A DNA stretch of 52,228 nucleotides, from NCBI GenBank assembly GCA_030039755.1, contig JASHUY010000025.1, forward strand, positions 69,158 through 121,385, in the 5' to 3' direction. The translations under genes and the position numbers were made by a program. This document shows, piece after piece, positions 25,239 to 33,370 of this stretch. The DNA comes from Acidimicrobiales bacterium (GTDB lineage Bacteria; Actinomycetota; Acidimicrobiia; Acidimicrobiales; RAAP-2). Each line of letters opens with the position of its first letter. The first letter of the stretch is position 1. The notes beneath the pieces are model-generated. The model was given only the letters and a program-made list of their open reading frames with translations. It made no database searches and was not told the origin of the DNA.

Positions 25239-25308
25239 GTGCCACCGCCGACGGTGGCACGGACGATCGACTGCGAGACCGGCCGGGTTCGGACCCGGCC
25301 GGTCTCGC
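25239..25308 (+). terminator. two consecutive strong hairpins
   Basis: The first hairpin (25239-25260) pairs GTGCCACC with GGTGGCAC. The second (25273-25308) has a perfect 16-bp stem, GCGAGACCGGCCGGGT with its complement, and a TCGG loop. There is no T-tract, as is usual for GC-rich actinobacteria. They close the HAF-repeat unit. Confidence 0.75.
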
Positions 25309-25544
25309 GTGCGTGCGCCGGCAGTTCGGATGACGACCCGTCGGTCCTCCCACGCGAACGAGGCGGCGATCGTTCTGTGCCACAAGGAACGTCTTGACCA
25401 CGTCGAGCTCCGCTTGCCTGTAGCTCGGGTTGACGGGAAGGGCTCGCCGGCGGCGTCTCGGTGCAAGAGGCGGGATTTGTGACGTTCGTGTGCCGCTCCG
25501 TTGGCAAGGTTCCTTCTGCAGTCTCGAGAACGGAGGGACAGCCC

Positions 25545-26888
25545 GTGCGTGAACCTTGCGAGCCGCGGCGACAGCTCTTGTGGATGAAGCCACAGGCTGG
25601 ATCCCGGGGGGATCGGTCGTGCGTTCCCGGAAGGACCGGCCGCGGTGGTTTGTTGCGGAGGCTCGCCGGGGCGTCGGTGCCGGTCCTGGTGGTGCTGGGA
25701 CTCGTGGTCGCACCTGCGTCCGGGGCGGGGTACGCCGGCTCCAGGAGTGAGGCGCCGGCACCGGTGAGGGTGACCGCGGTCGCAGGCGGCGTGTACCACA
25801 GCCTGGCGGTGACGTCGGCGGGCGTGGCGTTCGGCTGGGGCTGGAACATCACCGGCCAGCTCTGCGACGGGACCACGACCGGGAGCGACGTGCCGGTGAA
25901 GGTGGCCCTGCCCGCGAGCGCCAAAGTGATCGGGATCGCCGCCGGCTTCGCCCACAGCGTGGTGGTGACCTCCGCCGGGCAGGCGTTTGCCTGCGGCAAG
26001 AACGACGACGGGGACCTCGGCGACGGGAATACGTCAACAAGTGACGTGCCGATGAAGGTGGACCTCCCCGCAGGCACCAGGGTGACGGCCGTGTCCGCCG
26101 GGAGCGACGACGGTTTGGCGGTGACCTCGACCGGCGCAGTGCTCGCCTGGGGCGAGAACGACACAGGCCAGCTCGGCGACGACGGCACGGCAGGGAGCGA
26201 CGTGCCGGTGAGCGTGGCGTTGCCCAAGGGCACCAGGGTGACCGCGGTTGCCGCCGGCAGCCAGCACAGCCTGGCGCTGACCTCGACCGGCGCGGTGCTC
26301 GCTTGGGGTTACAACGCAGCGGGCCAGCTCGGTGACGGGAACAAGGCCAATAGCGACGTGCCCGTGCAGGTGAGGCTGCCCGCGGGCACCAAGGTGACCG
26401 CCATCGCCGCCGGCGGCTACTACAGCCTGGCGTTGACCTCGACCGGTACGGTGTTCGCCTGGGGCTACGACGCAGACGGCGAGCTCGGTGACGGCACCAG
26501 GGCGGACAGCGACGTGCCGGTGAAGGTGAAGCTGCCGCCGGGCACCAGGGTGACCAGGATCGCCGCCGGCGGCGTCCTCGTGGGAGTGGGCGAGATCGCC
26601 CCCGGTCCTGGCCACAGCCTAGCGGTGACCTCGACCGGCGCGGTGCTCGCATGGGGCTACAACGCAGAAGGTCAGCTCGGTGACGGCAACAAGCTGAACA
26701 GCGTGGTGCCGGTGAAGGTGAAGCTGCCCGCAGGCTTCAAAGTGACCGGGATCGCCGCCGGCCAGCTGCAAAGCCTGGCGGTGACCTCGACCGGCGCGGT
26801 CTTCGCCTGGGGTGGCAACAACTTCGGCCAGCTCGGTGACGGGGGCTACGAAGGGAGTGACATTCCCGTGAAGGTGGTCCTGCCGTGA
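25545..26888 (+). CDS. exported RCC1-repeat seven-bladed beta-propeller
   Basis: The 447-residue protein consists of a signal-like N-terminus (ASVPVLVVLGLVVAPASGAG) and seven RCC1-type repeats of about 51 residues with the pattern VTAVAAGxxHSLALTSTGAV, then AWGxNxxGQLGDG. Seven repeats make a complete propeller; repeat six has a 12-residue insertion (GVLVGVGEIAPG). GTG 25545 has GGAGGG 7 nt upstream. The hydrophobic segment starts about 53 residues in, so a later start near codon 14 of this frame is possible. The repeats are also similar at the DNA level. Bacterial RCC1 proteins are poorly characterised, commonly secreted and probably bind surfaces or proteins. Confidence 0.85.
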   Translation: MREPCEPRRQLLWMKPQAGSRGDRSCVPGRTGRGGLLRRLAGASVPVLVVLGLVVAPASGAGYAGSRSEAPAPVRVTAVAGGVYHSLAVTSAGVAFGWGWNITGQLCDGTTTGSDVPVKVALPASAKVIGIAAGFAHSVVVTSAGQAFACGKNDDGDLGDGNTSTSDVPMKVDLPAGTRVTAVSAGSDDGLAVTSTGAVLAWGENDTGQLGDDGTAGSDVPVSVALPKGTRVTAVAAGSQHSLALTSTGAVLAWGYNAAGQLGDGNKANSDVPVQVRLPAGTKVTAIAAGGYYSLALTSTGTVFAWGYDADGELGDGTRADSDVPVKVKLPPGTRVTRIAAGGVLVGVGEIAPGPGHSLAVTSTGAVLAWGYNAEGQLGDGNKLNSVVPVKVKLPAGFKVTGIAAGQLQSLAVTSTGAVFAWGGNNFGQLGDGGYEGSDIPVKVVLP

Positions 26889-26995
26889 AGCTTGCCAGAG
26901 GTGACGACGCGGGCCGCGGCTGCGGCCGGCGGGGAGGCCGAGCCGTCGTGGTTCGCCCGCCGTGGCGGAGCTCCGACGGCCGGAGAGGAGACACC

Positions 26996-27700
26996 ATGCG
27001 CAAGACCTTGGGGTTCGTCGCCGTGCTGGCGGTATCGCTCGGGCTCGCGCAGCCCGCGCTCGCTGCGACGGCACGGACGATCCCCACGAAGAGCACGGCT
27101 CAGGCCGGCTACGACTTCCCCACATACATCGCGGTACCGGGGGCGGTGAGCGCCACCATCGTCGTGCCCAAGCTCGACTGCAAACCCACGCCGGGGGGTT
27201 CGATCTACGCAGGCGTCGGCATCCAGTCGGTGAGCTCGTACGCCCGGCTGTACCTCGGCTGCACGCCGCAAGGAGTGGCCCGCTACTACCCGTCGCTCGT
27301 GGTGGGCGGCACCACCAAGAACTTCGGGAGCGACCTCGCCCGGGTCGGGGACACGATCGAGCTCGCGGTGTCCCAGAGCGACGCAGAGGTGACGGTCTCC
27401 GTGATCGACCTGACGCACAAGTTCGTCGCCACCAGCAACGGGGGCGGCGGCGGTACGAGCGAGGGGGTCCTGGCCGGGGACTTCCCGGGAGTCTCCGGCT
27501 CGACGACGGCCGCAGTGCCCGACTTCGGCACCCTCATCTTCTCGAACGTCGTGATCAACGGGTTCCCGTTCGCCTCCGCGCCGGGTACAAAGGTCCAGGC
27601 CGACGACCTCGAGGCGAGCTCGTCCGGCCCGGTCGAGATCAAGACCACCTATTCGGCCAGCGACAACGAGGCGTTCGCCACCGTCTTCGTGCACCCGTGA
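26996..27700 (+). CDS. exported G1 (eqolisin)-peptidase-like protein
   Basis: This 234-residue secreted protein has a short signal peptide (MRKTLGFVAVLAVSLGLAQP, then ALA). The mature part resembles G1/A4 glutamic peptidases: VSATIVVPKLDC early, a VARYYPSLVVGG strand, GDTIELAVSQSDAEVTVSVI (matching the conserved GDxIxxxV block), GTSEGVLAGDFPG near the catalytic Glu region, and VPDFGTLIFSN. In active members a Gln sits in an LQxG context after the first strands; here the matching place reads RLYLGCT, so the Gln is not obvious and the protein may be a binding or inactive relative. ATG 26996 follows GAGGAG. Confidence 0.65.
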   Translation: MRKTLGFVAVLAVSLGLAQPALAATARTIPTKSTAQAGYDFPTYIAVPGAVSATIVVPKLDCKPTPGGSIYAGVGIQSVSSYARLYLGCTPQGVARYYPSLVVGGTTKNFGSDLARVGDTIELAVSQSDAEVTVSVIDLTHKFVATSNGGGGGTSEGVLAGDFPGVSGSTTAAVPDFGTLIFSNVVINGFPFASAPGTKVQADDLEASSSGPVEIKTTYSASDNEAFATVFVHP

Positions 27701-27707
27701 CAGGGGA

Positions 27708-27743
27708 GTCCGCGGCGTCGCAGTGCATCGACGCCCTGCGGAC
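27708..27743 (+). terminator. hairpin after the eqolisin-like gene
   Basis: GTCCGC-GGCGTCG (27708-27720) pairs with CGACGCC (27729-27735) and GCGGAC (27738-27743) across a two-base bulge, with an 8-nt loop. It lies 8 nt after the stop. Confidence 0.6.
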
Positions 27744-27900
27744 GGGAGATTCTTAGCCCGCTCTTATGGCGTTCGGGCAGCGTCTGCCGGTAATTGTTCG
27801 GTTCGCGAAGCGTTCGATTCGGTAACGGATCCCGCGCGGCGCAGCTGAGACAGGGGGGAGAACGAAAACCGGCAGAAGCTACGAACGGAGGAGAGGGCTC

Positions 27901-29913
27901 ATGGATGGTCGTCGAACGGGGTCGTCGTGGAAGGTCGGACCGGCACTTCGGCGCGTGATGGTGGGTGCCGCCGTTGTGCCCCTCGCAGCTGCCGGAGCTC
28001 TGGCATCGGGGATCGCATCGGCGGGCGCGACAGGCACCACGGCGGCGACGAAGCTCGCCGTCACCACCGAGCCGCCGACGTCTCCGCCCCAAACAGCGAA
28101 CTTCACGGTCTCGGTCTCCACCGAGAGCTCCTCGAGCGACGTGCTCACGACAAACACGTCCTCGGTGACGATCGAGCTCACCGCGTCGGGGTCTCCATCC
28201 GCACATCTCGAGTGCACAGGCGCGACCACTCCGGCGACATCGAAGACCGAAGCGGCGACCGCGGGCGTCGCCACGTTCACGTGCAAGGTCACCACCACGG
28301 GGACCTACAAGCTCCACGCCACCGACGGCAGCCTCACGGCGGCGACAAGCACAACGATCGACGTCGCGGCTGCGCCGACGACGACGACGGGGACGGCAAG
28401 CAAGCTCGCCGTCACCACCGAGCCACCGACGTCTCCCCCCCAAACAGCGAACTTCACGGTCTCGGTCTCCACCGAGAGCTCCTCGAGCGACGTGCTCACG
28501 ACAAACACGTCCTCGGTGACGATCGGGCTCACCGCGTCGGGCTCTCCGTCCGTACACCTCGAGTGCACAGACGCGACCACTCCGGCGACATCGAAGACCG
28601 AAGCGGCGACCGCGGGCGTCGCCACGTTCACGTGCAAGGTCACCGCCACGGGTACCTACGAGCTCCACGCCACCGACGGCAGCCTCACCACGGCGACAAG
28701 CACAACGATCGACGTCGTGGCTGCGCCGACGACGACGACGGGCACGACCTCTTCCACGACCAGCGTCTACGGCACAACACCGGACGCGACCGCTGCGGCC
28801 GAGTTCACCCGGGCCTTCCCGTCCACAAAGGGCTCGTGCCCGACGACCCACGCGGCGGTGCTCGCGACCACAAAGGAGTACCAGGACGCCCTCTCGAGCC
28901 AGTTCCTGGCTGAGGACCTGACAACCGGGACCCTGCTCACCCCGACCGAGAGCCTGGCTTCCGTAACGGCCACAACGTTGAAGAAGGAGGGCATCACGAC
29001 CGTCTACGTCGTGGGCGGCCCTCTTGCGGTCACGACAACAGTGGCGACGGCGATCGAGGCTCTGACAGCCTACGAGTGCGGCGGGACGACCAAGGCGGCG
29101 GCCACAGCGAAGATCGCCGTCCACCGCATCTCGGGGGAGACCCAGTACGCCACCGCGATGGAGGTGGCCGAGTACGTCGGGACCGCGGCCTCCAAGGCCT
29201 TTGCCGGCGCCTATGCCACAACCGACACGACAGGCGGCACGGGCAAGTACAACGACACCGCAGGGAAGGGATCTGCGGCGCCGAGCGGCGCGGAGCCGAC
29301 GGCCATCTTGGCGAGCGGCGAGGAGTTCCAAGACGCCCAGGCGGCGAGCGTCGTCTCCTACCGGACAAAGCTCCCGTTGCTCCTCACCCCGGCGACAACC
29401 CTGTCCACAACAGCGGTCGCCGCGATCACGAAGCTCGGTGTGAAACAGGTGGTCCTCATGGGTGGCCCACTCGCCGTCACCGACACAGTCGAAGCCGCCC
29501 TCGTGGCGAAGACCGGCGTCTCGGTGCTCCGGGTGGCCGGCGAGGACTACACCGACACCGCCCGAGAGCTCGCCCGGTTCGAGGCTGCGGGCTCCACAGC
29601 CGGTCTCGGCTGGACACCGGGGCACCGGGTGATGGTCGCCCGGGGGAACGGGTTCACCGACGGGCTCTGCGGCGCCGTGCTGGAGAGCTCCCACAACGCG
29701 ACAACAGGGAGCGCCACCACCGCCCGCCCACTGCTCCTCACGGAGAACCCGACACAGATCGGCACATACCTGGCCACATTCTTGAAGGTCACAGGGCACA
29801 CAGGGATCGACAAGACAGCGGGCAAGACCGTCACGAGCCTCACGGTCCTCGGCGGGCCGCTCGCGGTGAGCACCGCCGAGATCTCCGCGATGCAGACAGA
29901 CCTGAGTCACTGA
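27901..29913 (+). CDS. exported wall protein: two Ig-like repeats plus three CWB2 repeats
   Basis: The 670-residue protein has a signal peptide (RVMVGAAVVPLAAAGALASG), two nearly identical 117-residue Thr/Ser-rich Ig-like repeats starting with KLAVTTEPPTSPPQTANFTV (residues about 51-285), TTTT-rich linkers, and three cell-wall-binding type 2 modules. Each module carries the GGPLAV signature (VYVVGGPLAV, VVLMGGPLAV, LTVLGGPLAV). CWB2 triplets typically trimerise and anchor proteins non-covalently to wall polymers, so the N-terminal repeats would form the exposed or stalk part. ATG 27901 has GGAGGAGAGG upstream. Threonine is often encoded by ACA, unlike the housekeeping genes. Confidence 0.85.
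   Translation: MDGRRTGSSWKVGPALRRVMVGAAVVPLAAAGALASGIASAGATGTTAATKLAVTTEPPTSPPQTANFTVSVSTESSSSDVLTTNTSSVTIELTASGSPSAHLECTGATTPATSKTEAATAGVATFTCKVTTTGTYKLHATDGSLTAATSTTIDVAAAPTTTTGTASKLAVTTEPPTSPPQTANFTVSVSTESSSSDVLTTNTSSVTIGLTASGSPSVHLECTDATTPATSKTEAATAGVATFTCKVTATGTYELHATDGSLTTATSTTIDVVAAPTTTTGTTSSTTSVYGTTPDATAAAEFTRAFPSTKGSCPTTHAAVLATTKEYQDALSSQFLAEDLTTGTLLTPTESLASVTATTLKKEGITTVYVVGGPLAVTTTVATAIEALTAYECGGTTKAAATAKIAVHRISGETQYATAMEVAEYVGTAASKAFAGAYATTDTTGGTGKYNDTAGKGSAAPSGAEPTAILASGEEFQDAQAASVVSYRTKLPLLLTPATTLSTTAVAAITKLGVKQVVLMGGPLAVTDTVEAALVAKTGVSVLRVAGEDYTDTARELARFEAAGSTAGLGWTPGHRVMVARGNGFTDGLCGAVLESSHNATTGSATTARPLLLTENPTQIGTYLATFLKVTGHTGIDKTAGKTVTSLTVLGGPLAVSTAEISAMQTDLSH
28051..28752 (+). 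repeat. 351-bp in-frame tandem duplication
   Basis: The sequence starting AAGCTCGCCGTCACCACCGA at 28051 restarts at 28402, a period of 351 bp (117 codons). The two units differ by only scattered substitutions over most of their length, which suggests a recent duplication or ongoing homogenisation. Confidence 0.85.
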
Positions 29914-29931
29914 ACGTCTGCTCCGGCTGGC

Positions 29932-29953
29932 GATCCAGCCGGACCGTCTGCGC
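29932..29953 (+). terminator. hairpin terminator after the CWB2 gene
   Basis: TCCGGCTGG and CCAGCCGGA form a perfect 9-bp stem with a CGAT loop, 19 nt after the stop. A second 11-bp hairpin (29961-29971 with 29992-30002) follows. Confidence 0.65.
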
Positions 29954-30168
29954 CGCGACGCTCGCGCCCTACGGGGAGCGGGCGTCGCGGCGTACGCAGC
30001 CCCGATCGGGGTGTCCCGAGCCGCACCCCCAGGCCGGGCGCGCCGGAGGCCCGACGGGAGCCTCGACCTCCACGCCCCCCGGGAGGACGCCTCCTGTCGG
30101 GCGCTCTGCATGTGCGGCTTCCATCTTGAGAAACAATCGCAGATGCGTCCCAAAGTGGCGAGTCTACG

Positions 30169-30197
30169 TTGCAGATGAGGAGATCCACTGGTAGGGT
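30169..30197 (+). promoter_or_regulatory. promoter of the molybdate/tungstate-type operon
   Basis: TTGCAG (30169-30174) and TAGGGT (30192-30197) are 17 nt apart. The ATG at 30205 lies 7 nt after the -10, which suggests a leaderless transcript and fixes the start. Confidence 0.6.
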
Positions 30198-30204
30198 CCC
30201 GCGC

Positions 30205-31134
30205 ATGCCGAGCTCACAATTTCTCCCGACGCGCCGGGGCGCGAGCCCCTCGCGTCTTCGTCTCGCTGGCGCCGGTCTCCTCGCGGTCTTCGTGGCGGGA
30301 GGGGCACTGGTGATGGGAGCCCCCGCCCCTTCGGGGGCTTCCCCCAAGGTCTCGGGCCCGGTGGTCGTCCTCAGTGCCGGGTCGCTCGAGACGATCATGA
30401 AGACAGCGGTCGAGGCCGGCTTCCACGCGGCCACCGGCGACACGGTGACAGACATCTCCGGCGGGTCGACAGGGTTGGCGGAGGACATCAAGAGCGGTGT
30501 GCACAAGGCCGACGTCTTCTGGAGCGCGGCACCCACAGCGGACAAGGTGCTGATGGGCGCCGCCAACGGCGACTGGGTGTCGTGGTACGTCGAGTTCGCC
30601 ACCTCGACCCTCGTCCTCGGGTACAACCCGAAGAGCAAGTTCGCCTCCACAATCAAGACCGAGCCGTGGTGGAAGGTCATCACCAAGCCGGGCTTCCGCT
30701 TGGGACGGACCAACCCGGTCACAGACCCCAAGGGGCGGTTGGCCATCGCGGCCTTGAGGGAAGCCGCGACGAAGTACCACGACCCGGCGCTCGCCGCCAT
30801 CGTGACAAAGAAGACAACCATCTTCACAGAGACAAGCCTGGCGGGGCGCCTCCAGTCCGGACAGCTCGACGCCGGCTTCTTCTACGCCGTGGAGGCGTCG
30901 GCGGCGCACTTCCCGACGGTGCCGCTCACCGGCGTATCGGAGCACGCCTCCTATACGCTCACCGTCGTGGCCAAGGCACCACACCCCGCGACCGCCGACC
31001 TCTTCATCACCTGGATGCTGTCGCCGGCAGCCAAGAAGCTGCTCGCAGCGCACGGCCTGACCGAGCTCGCCAAGCCGGTGCTGTTCGGTAACGCGTCGGC
31101 CGTCCCGGAGAGCCTGAGGAAGGTCATCGGATAG
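30205..31134 (+). CDS. molybdate/tungstate-type ABC substrate-binding protein (WtpA/ModA-like)
   Basis: This 309-residue exported solute-binding protein probably takes up an oxyanion. It has a signal peptide (LAGAGLLAVFVAGGALVMGA), VVVLSAGSLETIMKTAVEAG (the anion-binding start of the family), DISGGSTGLAEDIKSG, ADVFWSAAPTADKVLM, LGRTNPVTDPKGRLAIAALR and GQLDAGFFYAVEAS. The blocks fit WtpA/ModA proteins for molybdate, tungstate or related anions; specificity cannot be read from sequence. The start follows the -10 box at 30192. Several Thr codons are ACA, as in the exported neighbours. The permease-ATPase fusion follows with a 1-nt overlap. Confidence 0.82.
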   Translation: MPSSQFLPTRRGASPSRLRLAGAGLLAVFVAGGALVMGAPAPSGASPKVSGPVVVLSAGSLETIMKTAVEAGFHAATGDTVTDISGGSTGLAEDIKSGVHKADVFWSAAPTADKVLMGAANGDWVSWYVEFATSTLVLGYNPKSKFASTIKTEPWWKVITKPGFRLGRTNPVTDPKGRLAIAALREAATKYHDPALAAIVTKKTTIFTETSLAGRLQSGQLDAGFFYAVEASAAHFPTVPLTGVSEHASYTLTVVAKAPHPATADLFITWMLSPAAKKLLAAHGLTELAKPVLFGNASAVPESLRKVIG

Positions 31135-33041
31135 TGGGCCGGGGGGGAGCGCGGAGCCCCCTCCCGTGGCTCGGGGCGCTCCTCCTTGTCTATCTGGGCG
31201 CGCCGATCGTCTACTTCCTGTACCGGCTCGCCACCACGCCCGCGCGCGGCTTCCACGACCCCGGGCTCTTCCCGGCGTTCTGGGTGTCGCTCCAGGGGGC
31301 CACCATCGCGACCGCCGTCGTCACGATCCTCGGGGTGCCGCTCGCCTACGTCCTCGCCCGCCATCGGGGGCCGATCGTCGCGGTGCTCGGGGTGCTCGTG
31401 ATGGTGCCGCTCGCCGTGCCTCCCGTGATGAGCGGGATCCTCCTCATCTACCTGGATGGGCCGTACACGCCCCTCGGGCAGTTCTTCGGCGGCCGCCTCA
31501 CCACATCGCTGATCGGGGTGGTGCTCGCCCAGACCTTCGTGTCGGCACCCTTCCTCGTCGTCACGTCTCGCGCCGCCTTCAGCGCCGTCGACCCCACGCT
31601 CGGCAACGTGGCGGCCACGCTCGGCCACGGCCGGCTTGGACGGTTCCTTCGGGCGGAGGTCCCGGCGGCCGCGGCGGGGATCCGGGCGGGAATGGTGCTC
31701 ACCTGGTTGCGGGCGTTCGGCGAGTACGGCGCCACCATCGTCCAGGCGTACCACCCGTCGTCGCTGAACATCTACACGTACATCCAGTTCGCCTCGACCG
31801 GGCTGCCGGGCACGATCGCACCGACGGCGCTCGCCCTCGGCGTGGCGGCTGCGGCGGTGGCCGTCAGCCGGCTCGTCGTCGTACGGTACAGGCGACGACG
31901 GCACGACACCGGAGCCTTGCCCGTCCCGCGCCAGCCGGACATCCCAGCACCCTCGCCGCTCTACTTCGACGTGAACTGGCGACTGGGGGAGTTCCGACTG
32001 TCGGTCGCCCACCGCGCCGAGAGCCTCCGCCTCGCCGTGCTGGGGCCGTCCGGTTCGGGGAAGTCGGTGCTCCTCCGCTGTCTCGCTGGCCTGTACGGGC
32101 GGGGCCCTGGCCCCGTCGCGTACGGCGAGCGCCGGGTGGAGGCGATCCCCATCGAGCGGAGGCACATTGGATACGTGGCCCAGGGCTTCGGGCTCTTCCC
32201 GCACCTCACCGTCTGGGAGCAGGTGCTGTTCGCCCGTGACGCGGACCCGAGGATCGCCGCGTACTGGCTCGAAGCTCTTCGTCTGGACGGGTTGGAGCGC
32301 CGGCTCCCGTCCGAGCTGTCGGGAGGGCAGCGACAGCGGGTCGCCATGGCCCAGGCCCTCTCCCGCTCCCCCGACGTCCTGTTGTTGGACGAGCCGTTCT
32401 CCGCGCTCGACACCCCGGTCAAGGTCGAGCTGCGCAGGGAGCTGCGTCAGCTGCAGCGCGAGGCGGCGGTCTCGACGGTGCTCGTCACCCACGACCCCGA
32501 GGAGGCGGCTCTCCTCGCCGACGAGGTCATCGTGGTGATCGACGGTCACGTGCTGCAGCAGGGGCCTACCCGCGACGTCTACGACCGGCCTTGCTCGCCT
32601 GTGGTCGCCGATCTCCTCGGCGTGCGCAACGTCTTCGCGGCTGAGGTGACTGACGACGGCCGACTTCGGTGCGACGGTGGGATCCTGCTGCGGGCGCCGA
32701 CCCTTGCGTTTGCACGGGGCACGTCGGTGCTGTGGCGGGTTCGGCCGGACGACGTCCACGTGTCGGCGCCTCACCGCGCGCAGCCGGGTGCCGGAGCGGG
32801 GATCGACGTGCTCGACGCACGGCTCGACGACCTGTCCTGGCTGGGCACGCGAGTCGAGGCGAGGGTGGCGCTCGCTCCGGGCCTCGTACTCGAGGCGGAC
32901 GGATCACACCTCGGCGGGCTTGTCGCGGGCGCTCCGGTTCAGGTCGCGATCTCGCCCGAGGCGCTGCGCGTCTGGGTCGTCCGTGAGGAACGTGTCGAGC
33001 TGGCCGCGCCGGCTACCGCGGGAGATGGGCGCTCCGGTTGA
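31134..33041 (+). CDS. fused molybdate/tungstate-type ABC permease and ATPase (WtpB-WtpC / ModB-ModC)
   Basis: The 635-residue protein fuses the two cytoplasmic-side importer parts. Residues 1-250 are an inner-membrane permease with the EAA-type loop (VDPTLGNVAATLGHGRLGRF) and LTWLRAFGEYGATIVQ, characteristic of ModB/CysT-type permeases. Residues 290-500 are an ATPase with Walker A GPSGSGKSV, Q-loop region HIGYVAQGFGLFPHL, signature LSGGQRQRVAMAQALSRSP and Walker B VLLLDEPFSALD. The last 130 residues resemble a TOBE/MOP-like accessory domain that may sense anion. GTG 31134 shares its G with the preceding TAG stop. ModB-ModC fusions occur but are a minority arrangement. Confidence 0.87.
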   Translation: MGRGGARSPLPWLGALLLVYLGAPIVYFLYRLATTPARGFHDPGLFPAFWVSLQGATIATAVVTILGVPLAYVLARHRGPIVAVLGVLVMVPLAVPPVMSGILLIYLDGPYTPLGQFFGGRLTTSLIGVVLAQTFVSAPFLVVTSRAAFSAVDPTLGNVAATLGHGRLGRFLRAEVPAAAAGIRAGMVLTWLRAFGEYGATIVQAYHPSSLNIYTYIQFASTGLPGTIAPTALALGVAAAAVAVSRLVVVRYRRRRHDTGALPVPRQPDIPAPSPLYFDVNWRLGEFRLSVAHRAESLRLAVLGPSGSGKSVLLRCLAGLYGRGPGPVAYGERRVEAIPIERRHIGYVAQGFGLFPHLTVWEQVLFARDADPRIAAYWLEALRLDGLERRLPSELSGGQRQRVAMAQALSRSPDVLLLDEPFSALDTPVKVELRRELRQLQREAAVSTVLVTHDPEEAALLADEVIVVIDGHVLQQGPTRDVYDRPCSPVVADLLGVRNVFAAEVTDDGRLRCDGGILLRAPTLAFARGTSVLWRVRPDDVHVSAPHRAQPGAGAGIDVLDARLDDLSWLGTRVEARVALAPGLVLEADGSHLGGLVAGAPVQVAISPEALRVWVVREERVELAAPATAGDGRSG

Positions 33042-33131
33042 GCTCCCCCGCGCATTCGTAGAGTCTTCGAGAGCGTGAGGCCGCCCCGCCGCGCTTCGCA
33101 CGTTGCGAAAGAGCATCTCAACGCGTTGCAC

Positions 33132-33200
33132 CGTCCGCACAACTGAGGATGGAGCGTCCGCACAACTGAGGATGCAGCGTCCGCACAACTGAGGATGCAC
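33132..33200. repeat. three tandem 23-bp repeats
   Basis: CGTCCGCACAACTGAGGATG followed by GAG, CAG or CAC occurs three times back to back at 33132, 33155 and 33178. The array lies in the noncoding gap between the importer operon and the secreted gene at 33371. It could be a cluster of regulator sites (23 bp is about two helical turns) or a variable tandem repeat. Confidence 0.8.
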
Positions 33201-33370
33201 CTGCCCGCCTCGAGACGCGCAACCTTCATCCACCGTTCGACTACCGGTCGCTCGCCGTTCATCGGGCCTTGTCACGATCAGCGTTGGCGTCGCTGACGAG
33301 GAGACGGTTCTCCCGGCAGCAGGCCAGTGCGGAGGACAGCAACCGGCAGAACGAAAGGGAGGACAGACAA

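Noticed and set aside
27649-30153. A minus-strand open frame of 834 codons opposite the CWB2 gene
   Set aside because: Repeat-rich Arg/Gly translation mirroring the Thr/Ala-rich gene on the plus strand; no independent signals.
33132-33200. CRISPR array
   Set aside because: Units are directly adjacent with no spacers, there are only three, and no cas genes are present.
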